A stretch of 64,000 bases of DNA from Ochromonas danica (GCA_015146655.1 VKHL01000049.1:122475-186474), one strand, 5' to 3'. Counted from the stretch's first letter, positions 1-11,004 are shown. The notes: generated by a model from the letters alone, not told the origin. Translations and numbers: made by a program.

Positions 1-1107
1 GTCCTTTGTGTCGTCATCAGTGTAGCTGGGATGTTGGGATGCCAGCGGTGGAATCATGTTGGTGATGCCACCTTCTTAGAGGCTTCCCTTTCCTTCGTGG
101 GTTTCGCCGCTCTCATGTTAGTGGCTGCTTTCGAACTGGATGTCGTTCCTGAAAGGTTTCTAGAGGACAAACTTATTGTCACGGGTTGGCTGATAGAAAA
201 ATTGAATCTTGATAAAGCCCTTCCCTTCAAATTGAGTCCCTGGGAGCCTGCTTTTCGAGAATTTATTCGCGAATCATCGGGCATCTACCACCTCTATGAA
301 GAAGATTTTTACCTTCAACAAAGAAGTGCTCAATATCAAGTTTGGAACTACCAAGCTGTATGGCCTATGCTTCATATGTTAGGAGCCATGACCTACGTGT
401 TTCTTTTGCCCACAGCCATCATTCTCAACGATCGTGCGGAAGAGAAAGTTGGTTGGATCACTGGATCCTTATTTTTGTTTTTTTGCTTCTTAGGATATCT
501 GACTGGTAACTATGTGCCTGTATTGAAGTGTTTTCGTGGGTGGATTTTACTATGGAATCCTTTCCTTCGAGAGCCTCATTTTATGGGCAAGCTGAAACAG
601 GTATGAAGGAGTGTATAATCTAGAGCCTATCGATGTTGTTATTCATTGATTACGACTTTTTTCTTGCAGGCGGTGCTGGATTACCAGAAAAGACACTCTA
701 ACGCGTCCTCGAACGGAAAGATTGAAGATCGGAAAGGTTTACGCAAGCGACGCAAGGAGAAGAATAGCAAAGCAGTTATCGATTCCGTGCCAGAACCAAA
801 GAAAATGGAAATCGTCGATTATGAAGAAGCCGATAAGGCGCTGGACTCCGTTTTCCTTCGATTTGCTAGAAACCATCCCGAACTCTATTTGAAAATTGTG
901 GGACACTTAAATGTTATGTCTGAGCTGATTGCTCTGCTCACTCCGTCAGTCGCGATGGGGTTGCAGTGGGTCACTGCCCTCTGTGATGGACCTCCTCTTC
1001 TCTCTATTATCGACCTGATTCTTTTGGGAGTTGATTGCATTAAAGACGGTCAATGTCCCAGTGACTATGACACAACCTATTTGTCATACTGCATTTTGAA
1101 GAGCTAA
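1..1107 (+). CDS. Multi-pass membrane protein of unknown function, 5' end outside window
   Basis: The reading frame is open from base 1, so the first Met at 31 is probably internal and the gene starts before the window. Exons are 1-600 and 670-1107. The intron at 601-669 has a GTATGA donor and a TTGCAG acceptor and keeps phase 0, joining KLKQ to AVLDYQ. Roughly four hydrophobic segments are visible: at the window start, around FVGFAALMLVAAFEL, around VWPMLHMLGAMTYVFLLP, and around GSLFLFFCFLGYLTG. The second exon begins with a Lys/Arg-rich cytosolic-looking stretch (RKGLRKRRKEKNSK) and ends with more hydrophobic sequence rich in Leu and Cys. I do not recognise the family, so no function is offered. 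Confidence 0.7.
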
Positions 1108-1259
1108 TTTTGATATTTTTTGTTTGCTAGAGGGATTGTGTCATACCTAACGTTGTAACACGATTGTTGAATGAATATACAACAAAACACCTTCTCGTGA
1201 TTTCTTTGTCAAGATAACCACACCCTAAAACTACTTACACACAAGAAATAGACTACAAG

Positions 1260-1693
1260 TTAGTCGTCCTTTCTCACAAAGACTCCCAGTGTGCCTTCCT
1301 CTTGTCTCTGCTTGACATATTCCTCGAACCTGTTGTCAAACTCGCGGGCTACATCCATGTTTCCCTTACGCTTGATTTCCTTTTCCATCTTGAAGCAACG
1401 ATCCAAGGCGGCTTTGTCATCATTGCAAGCGCCAAACCACTTGCCTGAAGCATTTCCAACGAGAAAAGATAAGCAGAGGGGAGATGGTTAGATGAGGATG
1501 AAGAATAAAGTGAGTCAGAAACGAATCTTCTCACCGAACTTATGCTCTTCGTGGCAAGCGACAAGCAGCTGGACATACTGAAGAAGGGAAGGGCAGAGGC
1601 AGACTGAGTGAGATCACCACAAATGGTACCACACAAGAAACCATCACTCACCTTCTCACAAAGAGGATGTGGCCTAAACAAAGGAGGATGCAT
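1260..1693 (-). CDS. CMC2: Twin CX9C mitochondrial protein, Cmc2-like (COX assembly)
   Basis: A three-exon gene of 89 residues: 1652-1693, 1535-1577 and 1260-1444 on the minus strand, with introns 1578-1651 and 1445-1534. All splice sites are GT-AG and the phases agree. The protein opens MHPPLFRPHPLCEKY and continues LVACHEEHKFG and WFGACNDDK, then DRCFKMEKEIKRK. The four cysteines form two CX9C pairs (Cys12-Cys22 and Cys34-Cys44). The MHP start, the CH..H segment, the KF/W-FG-CN segment and the C..MEKE segment match Cmc2, an intermembrane-space protein of cytochrome oxidase assembly imported through Mia40. The product is close to the usual family length. A related CHCH protein such as Cmc1 is the main alternative. 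The gene is convergent with the membrane-protein gene upstream. Confidence 0.8.
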
Positions 1694-2166
1694 CGTTAAC
1701 TAAAGAGTGAATGAACTTCGGATAAGTAACCAATACTAATCAATGCCCACCAAAAGCAAAGAGGAGATCAGCAGCAGCGCATCGGCCAAGAAGAGCAGCA
1801 ACTCAACAACGCGTTTTCCACATCTGAAAAGTCCGCGCTTCTTTCCACCCCGTCAAGGAACATTCCATGGAACTTTCCGTCTGGAATCCGTCTTGCACTT
1901 GGAAATGGGTGCCGGTTCTGCTCTGCTCTTCTGCTGAATGTTAGACTGAGGTCCAGCTCAATAAAAAGAGAATTCTTATCAAATTGGGATTCAGATCTAT
2001 CACTGATAGATTTTACCTATTGATCTAATTTGTCAAGTCCTATTTTTATATTGGTGAATTTGGATAATTTTTGGTTTTGTGTTCTTTTCTTTGCTTAACA
2101 AGTTTTCAAACAGAGACATCTTTGATACATTTAATATACAATTTAACAGAGATCGAAGAAAGAAAA
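1694..2166. promoter_or_regulatory. Divergent intergenic region between the Cmc2-like and PP2C genes
   Basis: 473 bp between two divergently transcribed start codons, so it should hold both promoters and 5' UTRs. A 64-codon ORF at 1743-1937 has low-complexity Ser/Lys composition and no recognisable motif. I do not call it a gene. No clear core promoter element was seen. Confidence 0.4.
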
Positions 2167-3301
2167 ATGGTAAGATACATCCTTACTATCTCTCCCTTTC
2201 TTTCTTTCTTTCTCTCTCTCTCTCTCTCTCTATGATATCCCCTTGTGTGACTAAATACATACTGTTACTTCTATCTGTTCTCTTTTCCATGTAAAGGGAA
2301 ATATGCTTGAGGCCCCGATTACAACAAAAGAAAGTCATTTCTGTGAGAGCACGGAAGGTATTCAAGTTGGTGCTTCGGGCATGCAAGGATGGCGTTTGGA
2401 GATGGAAGATGCCCATATCGTCCAAGACATGCCTGGCAAGATGGACCACATGTTCTTGGCAATCTTTGATGGACATGCAGGAGCAGGTGCCGCCAAGTTT
2501 GCTGCTTCCAATTTTGTGGAAATTATTGAATCTACCGATGAATGGAAGAGCTATTTGGCTGGAAATTGCGAGAGTGTGGAAGCATTATCGGAAGCATTGA
2601 TCAAAACCTTCTTGAAAGTAGATGAGGACATGCGTACTCATCAGATCGGTACCCAAGGCAGTGATTCAAGTGGATGCACATCAGTCACAGCCATGGTGAC
2701 ACCTCGTTTTATTGTTTGTGCTAATGCTGGTGATTCCCGTTGCGTCATTGGTACCAACGGCAGTGCGAAGCCTCTGTCAGATGATCATAAGCCATATGGT
2801 GAGATAGAGAAACTGCGCATCGAGAAAGCCGGTGGCTTTGTTCAATGGAATCGTGTTGACGGTGATTTAGCAGTGTCAAGAGCATTGGGAGATTTCTCGT
2901 ACAAGAACCGCTCTGATTTTGAAGCAAAGGATCAGAAAATTACTTGCTACCCAGACATTAGCATCCATGAAAGAGATGGCTCAGATGATGTGCTCATTCT
3001 TGCTTGTGATGGTCTGTGGGATGTGATGACCTCAGAAGAGGCCATTGAAACTGTGCGAAAGCTTTATAGTTTGGGTGAATCTTCCATGGTGAAAATCGCA
3101 GAAGAATTGATTGACCAGGCATTGGAGAAAGGGTCGAAAGATAATATCTCTGCTGTTGTGGCAAAGTTACCTGGTGCCAAATTGGGCCCAGAGTCTCTCG
3201 GAGGTGTGGATGCTATCCGACAGAGTCGTCTTGCTGCCCGAAGTGAACAACAGGTCGCGCAGCGCGAGGAAGGCGGATGCCCTTTCCGTGTTGACAACTA
3301 A
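2167..3301 (+). CDS. PP2C-type Ser/Thr protein phosphatase
   Basis: Mn/Mg-dependent phosphatase of the PPM/PP2C family, 335 residues. I place the start at 2167: the ATG is followed at once by a GTAAGA donor, and the acceptor at 2295-2296 restores phase 0. The N-terminus is then MGNMLEAPITTKES, the usual MG..L..P.T.K opening of PP2C enzymes, with Gly2 available for N-myristoylation. Starting at the internal Met (2303) would lose Gly2. Metal-binding and core motifs are all present: GWRLEMEDAH, FDGHAGAG, DGDLAVSRALGDF, LACDGLWDVMT and SKDNISAVV. The 127-bp intron contains a TTTC/CT-rich run at about 2197-2232. The C-terminus is a short Arg-rich tail. The domain is complete and looks active; substrates cannot be inferred. 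Confidence 0.93.
2197..2232. repeat. CT-rich simple repeat in PP2C intron
   Basis: A run of TTTC units followed by about ten CT dinucleotides inside the first intron. It may act as an extended pyrimidine tract; otherwise it is an ordinary microsatellite. Confidence 0.9.
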
Positions 3302-3746
3302 TTTGACCCAAAGAACCGTCTTTCCATACTTTACTTGTGTTAGTTGAGGACGTGGAGACGTTTCCACGTGACATTGTTGTGAAACACGGGATGACGGGCA
3401 GTGCTTTGTTTGTCAGCTTCTGTAGTAGATTATGTTCTCCTTAGAGGGTTGTATCATAAGCGTTACTCAGCAATTGTATTTCGATTAAACGTTTCCATTC
3501 TTTGCAACTCTATGTACCCTAGTGTTGGCATGTCCTTTCCTAATAAATTAGCCACTCAAACTTATAGGTCATCATTCTTTAACACTGGCGAAATCGATTG
3601 CACATTGTACAACTGTCCTCGATGCCAAGGATCCAACAGTATAACTTTGAAAGGGTTTATTATTATCAAAAGTTGATAAGTCGACAGCATTACTTGAGGA
3701 GAGCAAAAATTTCTTATCGTTACTGTAGTAATCAGTAATGCATGTA
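3302..3746. other. Intergenic, PP2C 3' flank
   Basis: AT-rich non-coding stretch between the PP2C stop codon and the left end of the Tc1 element. Short ORFs here lack any motif. Nothing else was recognised. Confidence 0.5.
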
Positions 3747-5343
3747 CAGTGTCGGCCAAAAAAAGCGCGCGAACGGTCAAAAACTGGGTTTTTCGCATTT
3801 TTTCTCGTAGTGTGTGTATTTTTAAGAAAATAACATTGATTTCAAATAGAATTTTTCATTCTCTTTCTAAATCTGTGCTTGGAGCCGATTGAATCACAAA
3901 TTTCATAGAGATATCACCTGTAAAAGAATTTAATGGAAGCGTGCGTAAAAATTGCTCGGCCAATGAAGAAGAAGTTGACGGCCAAATGATGGATTTTCTT
4001 GCTTCCTCTTCTGCTAGTGACGGTGAGACATCTTCCACGGACACTATTGTAGTGGATGATCCTGTCAAAGAAGCAGAATTGATGGTGCTGTGTGAAGATA
4101 TAGTGGATGAGCCTGTTCCGGCCGCGAATCGAGGGGTTTCACACCTGTCATTGATCGAAAAGGCTACTATCCTTCAGAAATATGGAGAAGGGATGTCCTT
4201 TTGCGAAATTGGTCAGTTGCTGCGTCGACACCACTCGACAATCGCGAGATTTTATCAGAAGTGGGAAAAGGACAAAACTCTGAACTCTGCTTCTGGTCGA
4301 GGTAGGCCCCGAAAGACTGATGAACGGACACACCGGGCCATATTGAATTATGTGCGGCAGAACCGATTCATCACATCGAAGCAAATCGCAGACCTCCCAT
4401 CCTTCGCTGGGCTGAGTGAGAGGCTGATTCGTAGACGCATCAGCGAGAGTGGAGAATTCGAATCCCGTTAAACCATCAGAAAGCCTTTCATTAGTGAGGC
4501 CAACCAAAAAAAAAGATTGGAATGGGCTAAGGTTCATGCCCACTGGACTACTGCTCAATGGCGAGAAGTTTTGTGGCCTGATGAGTCTTCTTTCGAGATT
4601 CGTCATAAAAGCCGAAAATGGGTCTGGCGAAGAAAAAAAGAAAGGCACAGCCTGTCGTGCGTGACTGCTTCCGTCAAGCACCAAACTAAGATCAATGTGT
4701 GGGGATACTTCAGTGCTTCGGGTGTGGGGCAAATGGTGCTCATAATAGGCAATATGGTCAGCGATATTTACCTCGAAATGCTCGAGGAGCCCATGCTCAC
4801 CAGCGCTTCCGACCTTTTCGGCATTAAAGAGTACGCCTTTCAACAGGATAACGATCCTAAACATACAGCTAAAGTTGTTCAGAAGTGGTTTACCAACAAC
4901 GGTGTTAAATTGTTACCTTGGCCTGCTTATTCTCCAGACCTGAATCCCATCGAGAACTGGTGGTTCATTCTTGACAGCATGTGCTCCCGAAGAATGGTGA
5001 AAAACGAAGAGGAACTGTTTGTTTGATTGAAAGAAACTTGAAAAACACTCCTACAGACCTATTGGAACGTTTGGCTGACTGCATGCCAAGGAGAGTTCAA
5101 GCTGTAATTGAAGCAAATGGAGGTCCAACCAAGTGCTAATTTTCTTCTCAAAAAACGCTTTTTTTTCTTTCCACTATAAATTAATGATTAATTGTCTTCA
5201 TTCAATAAACTTTGCATCATTCGATAGCAAATTGTCTCAGCTATCTATTGATCTATCCCGTGTCAATATTGAATGAGAAATGAAAGAGAAACGCTGAAAA
5301 AACTGAAAAAAACGGACCCGCGCGCTTTTTTTGGCCGACACTG
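3747..5343 (+). mobile_element. Tc1/mariner-family DNA transposon, full length, inactivated
   Basis: A 1597-bp element with perfect 25-bp terminal inverted repeats, 3747-3771 and 5319-5343. The ends read CAGTGTCGGCC and GGCCGACACTG. The left flank is TA, the expected target duplication; the right flank is TG, so one copy of the duplication seems to have mutated. Inside is a Tc1 transposase gene with a DD34E catalytic triad, broken by two nonsense codons and one frameshift (separate entry). Identical terminal repeats and few lesions suggest a fairly recent insertion. The right end lies 147 bp before the ALG5 start codon, so it occupies the promoter or 5' UTR region. Confidence 0.93.
3893..5139 (+). 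pseudogene. Tc1-type transposase, disrupted by two stops and a frameshift
   Basis: One frame stays open from 3893 (just after a stop) to 4468. It encodes an acidic N-terminus and a paired helix-turn-helix region (SLIEKATILQKYGEGMSF..GRGRPRKT). A single TAA at 4469-4471 interrupts it, and the same frame resumes with RKPFISEANQKKRLEWAK. The catalytic domain holds all three acidic residues: VLWPDESSF, FQQDNDPKHTAK and YSPDLNPIEN. There are exactly 34 residues between the second Asp and the Glu (DD34E, Tc1 group). A TGA at 5024-5026 and a one-base deletion near 5036 precede the C-terminus (RLADCMPRRVQAVIEANGG), which ends at 5139 in another frame. The first in-frame ATG is at 3986, so the true start is uncertain. 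As sequenced it cannot encode a full protein. Confidence 0.9.
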
Positions 5344-5490
5344 TGGACGACCATTGTTGCACCTATTGTTATTGTTGTTGCGTGTTGTTACTATTGCGTG
5401 TTGTTGCTATATCCGCATTCCTGTGCCACGGGTAAATTCACACTATATATAGCTTTGACATTAGTTGCTGTTGTATTCTTCCTCTACAAT

Positions 5491-6753
5491 ATGATTCAGC
5501 TAGTTATGAGTTCCTTTATACTCTTTCTTATAAGCATTGTTATATTGTGGGCTTTAGATCCTATCATATGTTTCTTTGATAATACAAAAGTCAATTTGGA
5601 TGATTCTGCCAATTGGCAAGTGTTTGACAAGTAAGAACTAGAACTGAGAGGAGTCTTTGTTGTTGATTACCTTTCTTAATAACAACTCACCTGTATATTA
5701 TATTGGTATAGATATAGTGAAGAGCATCTTGAACCTCCTAAGAGAGACTCCATTGATATTAGTTTGATCTTTCCTGCATATAATGAGGTGAGCTACGACT
5801 ACTACCACTACTAGTACTTCATATGAGAATGTAGATTTTGATGACTAATCTCTCTTCTCTTTCACTTATCCAACTTGATGATTTCGATAGGAAGCTCGTC
5901 TACCAATCACTTTGACTAAAGCCTTGGCCTTCTTGAAGACATGGTCTCTTAAGAGAAAATTATCTTATGAAGTAAGTCTACCTTTACATCTATGTACTCC
6001 TTTCAAATAGATGAAACAAACAATGCTAACCTCCTATCCTCTGTATAGATCATTGTGGTGGATGATGGGAGCAAAGATCGGACCGTGCAAGTGGCCAAAG
6101 AATGGTATAAAGATCATCGAGATATCTTCCGTATTGTATCTTTACGTCGTAATCAAGGTAAAGGTGGTGCTGTTAAAGTAGGTGTATCACAAGCAATAGG
6201 GAGAACAATTTTGATGGTAGATGCAGATGGTGCCACGGAGATTGAAGATCTAGATCGACTTTATGGTTCTTTATTGGAAATGGGAGATGGTAAATCACCA
6301 CCACGTCAAGGAATAGTTATTGGTAGTCGTGCTCATCTTGCTGAGCAATCCATGGCTTCAAGACAGCTCTATCGTACTATCTTAATGAAAGGTTTCCATT
6401 TCCTCGTTATGATATTATGTACAAGACAGATTCAAGATACTCAATGTGGATTCAAACTTTTTGCTGCGGATAGTGCACGTACAGTGTTTGCCAATCTTCA
6501 TCTCTATCGATGGGCCTTTGATATTGAAGTACTCTACCAGGCTGAAGCTCTACAAGTCCCTATGAAGGAAATGTCTGTGAATTGGAGAGAGATTGAAGGA
6601 TCAAAGCTAATTCAACGGAAGTTAGATATCATTACGACATCCTTGACCATGGCTCGTGATATGTTTTGTGTACGTCTTGCCTATGTCCTTGGTATTTGGA
6701 GTCTTCCTGAGAAATTAAAGAAGCAAAGTGTAGAAAGCAAGAAAACCTTGTAG
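5491..6753 (+). CDS. ALG5: Dolichyl-phosphate beta-glucosyltransferase
   Basis: ER enzyme that makes dolichyl-phosphate glucose from UDP-glucose for N-glycan precursor assembly. Four exons: 5491-5630, 5712-5787, 5891-5971 and 6049-6753, 333 residues, all GT-AG with consistent phases. The N-terminus is one membrane anchor (SSFILFLISIVILWAL). The GT2 fold follows: ISLIFPAYNE, IIVVDDGSKDRTVQVA, RRNQGKGGAVKVG, the DADGA metal motif, GSRAHL, the DTQCGFKLF segment, LHLYRWAFDIEVLYQAE and VNWREIEGSKL. These are the hallmark blocks of ALG5, and the length matches animal and fungal homologues. ATG 5491 is the first Met in frame. The Tc1 element lies just upstream and may have affected its promoter. Confidence 0.95.
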
Positions 6754-7067
6754 AATCTGTACAAAAGAAGTCTATCTTGTTCTCCATAACATAACCTTTT
6801 ATTTGATCAACACTCACTTCATAATCTTTAGCAAAAAAAAAATCTCACACAAGAGAGCAAAAGCTCAGTATCGTGATATTTCATCCATAGAACATGCAAA
6901 AAGCTTCCAAAATTTAATCCCAAACGATAAAGTGTATGGATGAAGTAGTAGTACAGTAGTATGCATAATGTGGAAATGCACGTCTTTACACTTCCCTCAA
7001 CAAAGAAAGGCAAAATTTGAAAAAAAGTTCAGAGTAAATAGCAAAAGATAATATGATTAACGCACTT
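6754..7067. other. Convergent intergenic region ALG5 / PPP4R2-like
   Basis: AT-rich 3' flanks of two converging genes, with short A-runs. No gene or repeat was recognised. Confidence 0.5.
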
Positions 7068-7893
7068 TTATATAAACAAACTCTCCTCATGTAAGAAGCT
7101 ATCCAGGTGATCTTCGTAGTCGGAAACCAGGGTGTGAACAGAGAGGATCTTACTTAATCCATACATCAATGCATGGGTTGTTCGATATTCTTCGTCGGCA
7201 TGTATCAATAACTCAGCAAGACGTTGTACAGTAAAAGGAGGTTCTTTGTCGTATCTATCAAGTAATGTGAGGATATTATCGAGTCGTGAATCATACGATT
7301 CGTATAATGGCCCAACAAAACCTTTCTTAGCAAAAAATGATTCCACAACCTGAGAATGACAGACATCATATGGAAAAGGGTCAATATGGAAAAGTGACAA
7401 AAGGACGGTAGCATTGTCATTACCATGACAATCTTCTTCTTGAACAAGGGACGCAGTATTTTCCATTCATAGCTAATACGACCAGTACGAGCAATATCAG
7501 CAATGACCCTTTCCAACTTTGGTGATAAGGAAGAGCTTGAGGAGGAAGAGGAAGGTACTGTAGGAGTAGTCACATGATTGTTATCATTACCATCTCCTTC
7601 CATGTCTATTGGGATATTTGACCAAAAACACAAAAAACAGCACAGTTGGTCAATTGAGAATAAGAATTTCAATGATAAGAAAGAAAAAAGCTAGAAGATG
7701 ATTGAATCTCATAGACCACACGATTGGGAGACAGTGTTAGGAGACAGACTAGTCTAGACAGACTAGTAATGACAACAACAACAACAACAAAAGAGTAGAA
7801 GATCCACTCACCTCTTAACAACTGCATCACTTCTCTTTCTTCTAACTCTTCACCTAGATGGCCATTATCAGCTCTAGCCACAAGACTTGACAT
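7068..7893 (-). CDS. PPP4R2: Protein phosphatase 4 regulatory subunit 2-like protein
   Basis: Three minus-strand exons, 7812-7893, 7424-7605 and 7068-7349, giving 181 residues with matching phases. Conserved blocks follow the PPP4R2 order: LERVIADIARTGRISYEWKI and LRPLFKKKI near residues 53-80, then YDSRLDNILTLLDRYDKEPP, FTVQRLAELLIHADEEYRTT and HALMYGLSKILSVHT. In known systems this subunit binds the PP4 catalytic and R3 subunits in DNA-damage and mitotic control. A Ser-rich linker lies between exons 1 and 2. The protein is shorter than the animal form because it lacks the long acidic C-terminal tail and ends soon after the conserved domain. The start ATG at 7893 precedes MSSLVARADN; upstream in-frame codons are non-ATG. 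Confidence 0.85.
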
Positions 7894-8391
7894 GTTGTAG
7901 TGAAATCTTGTCAAAGAAGAGAGATTCACTATCAAAGTCAACCCACACTTGGTTGGTCTTGTTCACTTTCTACAACCAGTCTGCTGTCAGTCATTGAATC
8001 AGTCAGTCGCATGCAACCCAAAATACGAAAGTCCGAAATTGGAAAAAGCGAAAATCGAAAATGACTCGCCATCTCCCATCGCCATCCCACTACATACAGT
8101 ATGATTATATACTTGTGTGTCTCCCAGATCTCAATCTGTTAAGTTCGCAATCCAGAGGTACGAGATTGGTAACCCTCTGTAAAAGCATTGGCAAAGAAAG
8201 AGTTAAGGCTCAACAACGACTAGATTGATGGAAAGTGCAGCACTCCAATAACTGTGGGAAGATTGACATCATCATCATGAACAACAATAACAAAGAAAGG
8301 TAGACAATGTAAAAACTATGACAGTCGCACATATATTGAAACAGAATTAACTGATTAATCAAAAGACATCGACTGAATGATTTTTGTCGCT
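7894..8391. other. Intergenic, upstream of PPP4R2-like and downstream of P4H
   Basis: About 500 bp without coding signal, between two minus-strand genes. It should contain the PPP4R2 promoter and the P4H 3' UTR. No distinct element was recognised. Confidence 0.45.
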
Positions 8392-9961
8392 TTAGAACTC
8401 ATCGTGTGCAAACTCCTCTTCGATAGGTGCTTCCTGAACTTCCTCTTCTTCTTCCTCCTGGACATCTTCTCCTTGTGCTACCTCTATGCCTTCCGGATCG
8501 TACAATGTCCAAGGCTTCTCAATGGACACACCTTCTCTTAACCAGGCCACTGCAATCCATTTCTCGCCTTCTTGGACAGGGCAGCCGCTATGTTCCGTAA
8601 GTCCTTCATCCATGCGTCCATCAGATCCCTTGTAAGTGAAAAACGTTGCCATTCCCTTCTTCGGGTTCACAACCACATCTGCACGAGAGAAAGTGGTCTT
8701 CCCTCCTCGAACTGCCTCATGACAATAAAGCACTGCCGTACCAACACGTCCACCAGGCTTATGTGGAGAACCGTCACATGAGCCATCACAATGGTTCCTG
8801 TAGACAAACAAACGCCATTTCAGACTAATCATGATAGTATATTTGAAGCATGTAAAGCGTACAGATATTGATCGCCTGGTCCATATTGAATTATGGTGAA
8901 GCCTTCTTGTCCTTCCGGTCTCAAGTTATAATGTCCTCGATCATTCAAAACAGAAATCACTTTATTATACAAGGGCCTAGTTTTACAATAATGAAAGACA
9001 GGTGGTAAGATTTCTGCTTGTATGCTGACAGTAATGAGAGCATGGACGAGGCCTACCAGAGAGGATCTGAGGGTGCCGTATTCAAGTCGAACTCATATCC
9101 TGTTTGTTGTGCACGGCGAGAATCTGAGATAGAATCCAATCCATCTTCACCTGCTACAGTAGCTTTCTTTAAGTGAGGTCTAGAGTTTTCAATAATATGT
9201 TGGCATTCTTCATTGCTGACGAAGTTATCCAAGGTCCAAATCTTAGCATCGTCATGATCTAGATAGAGGCCCATGGGATACTGTCTTCCTCCCAAATTAT
9301 ACACACGACTCTCTTGAGGGGCTGTCGTTTCTAACTCATCATCATCACAAGTATAGTTACGTAATCGATTGGCCATGATATTCCGATAATGTGTGATGAG
9401 TTTCTTCTCATCTTGCATCTTTTGAATTTCTTGCAAGATTTCTTGAGAGAGACAGGTTTTAAGATCTTCCCCTCGTGCTTGACATCCTTCTGCAAAGCGT
9501 CGAATCTTGGCATTAAGTTCATCTTCACGAGATTGAACATCTGCAATGAGTTGCTGTCGATCTTCATCGAATGTGATTGTCACCGTCTCCTCACTGGGTC
9601 CCTTGACAAAGTCAGTCTCAGTTCCGGGGATTTCATCACGAAGCTTAACACGAAAAGCATGACCTTCATAGCTGTTCACATTAGCAACACTGCTGTTTCG
9701 TAATGGTTTGCTGGTTTGACTGACAAGATTGGAGGGATTGTTGGCATCAATCCAGAAGAAGTTGATAGGACGACCAGCATGATTCACCACCTAGTGTGAG
9801 GGGGTTGAAGATGAGAAAGAATCCGTAAGGAAAGGAGGAGGAGAAGGAGCATGTCTCACCTTCATGGGAATGGAGTTCACAGGAGCCCCAATGGCTTCAA
9901 TAAGATCAAGTGAAGAGATAGCCATTACCATGGCAAACAGAAAGAATCGCACAACTTTCAT
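8392..9961 (-). CDS. ER prolyl 4-hydroxylase with N-terminal VHL-beta-like domain and HDEF tail
   Basis: Fe(II)/2-oxoglutarate dioxygenase of the collagen-type P4H group, 467 residues in four minus-strand exons: 9860-9961, 9057-9790, 8863-9024 and 8392-8797. Exon 1 encodes a signal peptide (MKVVRFFLFAMVMAISSLDL). Residues about 35-84 (NHAGRPINFFWID ... NSYEGHAFRVKL) resemble the VHL beta domain. A charged helical stretch follows, about 100-180. The catalytic half has QYLNHCDG, where His335-x-Asp337 would bind iron, then GGKTTFSRADVVVNPKKG and TEHSGCPVQEGEKWI, with the distal His and the Lys for 2-oxoglutarate. The C-terminus reads HDEF, an HDEL-like ER retrieval signal, after an acidic tail. 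The enzyme should act in the ER lumen on prolyl residues of secretory proteins. The exon 2/3 junction is the least certain boundary. Confidence 0.88.
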
Positions 9962-10192
9962 CAGTCTTTCTTCTTACAGAATGATTTGACCTGCAGTTTC
10001 TTTCGACAGTGAGATCCTCGCCTCTAGTCTAGGAAGCAAGTTGTTCTTGCAGAAGGGCAAGGTGTGAATCAACAACACCAACAACAAACCGCACCAGGCG
10101 TTTTGACCGCAATTATTACTGTACCCCGCGCAAAACACACAGACTTCCAGATTCTGGATATTTAGACTGAGTTTGAGTGTCTTTGGTTTTGG
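9962..10192. promoter_or_regulatory. Divergent promoter region P4H / SENP8-like
   Basis: 231 bp separate the two start codons, so both promoters must lie here. No specific motif was recognised. Confidence 0.45.
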
Positions 10193-11004
10193 ATGATGAG
10201 AAAGGAGATAAATCTATTGGAGGGAGAAATGACTTTACTGTTCTCATTTCAAGATGTGGATATGTATGATCGTGATGCAGAGTTGTTTGAGGAAGGAGAG
10301 TGGTTAAATGATACTTGCATTCATTTTGGATTGCAATGTTTACAAGAACAACAATATCAACAACACTGCTCTGGTGATAAGATAGGAGGAGTGCAGAAGA
10401 GAGAAGGATCAGTGAAGTTAATCGATCCTGCCATTGTCTCCTTCCTTCGTTTACAAGTAGAGGAAGAAGATGAATATGAAGAGCTCTCCCATGGCCTCGC
10501 ACTGCCTCAATATGATTGGCTGGTCCTTCCTATCAATGACAACACAGCTTTCAACCAACAGTGCAATCATTGGAGTCTACTACTCTGTCATATCCCATCA
10601 GCACAAACTTTTTCTCTCGACTCTTTTGGTAACTATAATCTCTCCTCAGCCAAGGCGTTATTACCCAAACTGGCCAAATTGTGCAAAATGTAAGTGTCAT
10701 CGTAACATCCTGCCCAACTGCTGCCTTTGATACCGTCAGTTCTGATGCACAAGTATATGCGAATAGACCAAAGATGTCCATCGTCTCTGTTCCCTGTCCT
10801 TCACAGGAAAACAGTAATGATTGCGGAGTCTACGTGCTGCTCTTCGCTCGAGCATGTCTGCCTATCATCCACACAATGCAAATTGAAAGTGAAAAAGGAG
10901 AATGGCGATCACTTCTGGCTGATCAAGTTTCCTCTCTCACGCCTAAAGAAGCTTCTTCTTTAAGAAGACATTATCGAGAAGAAATCGCTGCTCGTTGCTC
11001 GTAA
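10193..11004 (+). CDS. SENP8: Ulp1/C48 cysteine protease, SENP8 (NEDD8 protease) type
   Basis: Two exons, 10193-10689 and 10740-11004; the 50-bp intron is GTAAGT...GTCAG and splits an Ile codon. The product has 253 residues, close to the size of DEN1/SENP8. The C48 signature is complete: GEWLNDTCIHFGLQCL, the catalytic His in CNHWSLLLCH, the Asp in FSLDSFG, the oxyanion Gln in CPSQENSNDCGVYV and the nucleophile Cys in NDCG. Small size, no large N-terminal extension and the VPCPSQENS segment favour SENP8, which processes NEDD8 and removes it from cullins, over a SUMO-specific Ulp1. Specificity cannot be settled from sequence alone. The first ATG in frame (10193) is used; Met codons at 10196 and 10229 are possible alternatives. 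Confidence 0.88.

Noticed and set aside
1743-1937. 64-codon ORF with Ser/Lys-rich product
   Set aside because: Lies in a divergent promoter, has no motif and no sign of splicing partners.
1996-2010. TCTATCACTGATAGA resembles the bacterial tet operator core
   Set aside because: The surroundings are clearly eukaryotic promoter sequence with no repressor gene; a 13-15-bp palindrome match is most likely coincidence.
4148-4864. 238-codon ORF on the minus strand
   Set aside because: It is the opposite-strand shadow of the Tc1 transposase, whose DD34E residues are on the plus strand.
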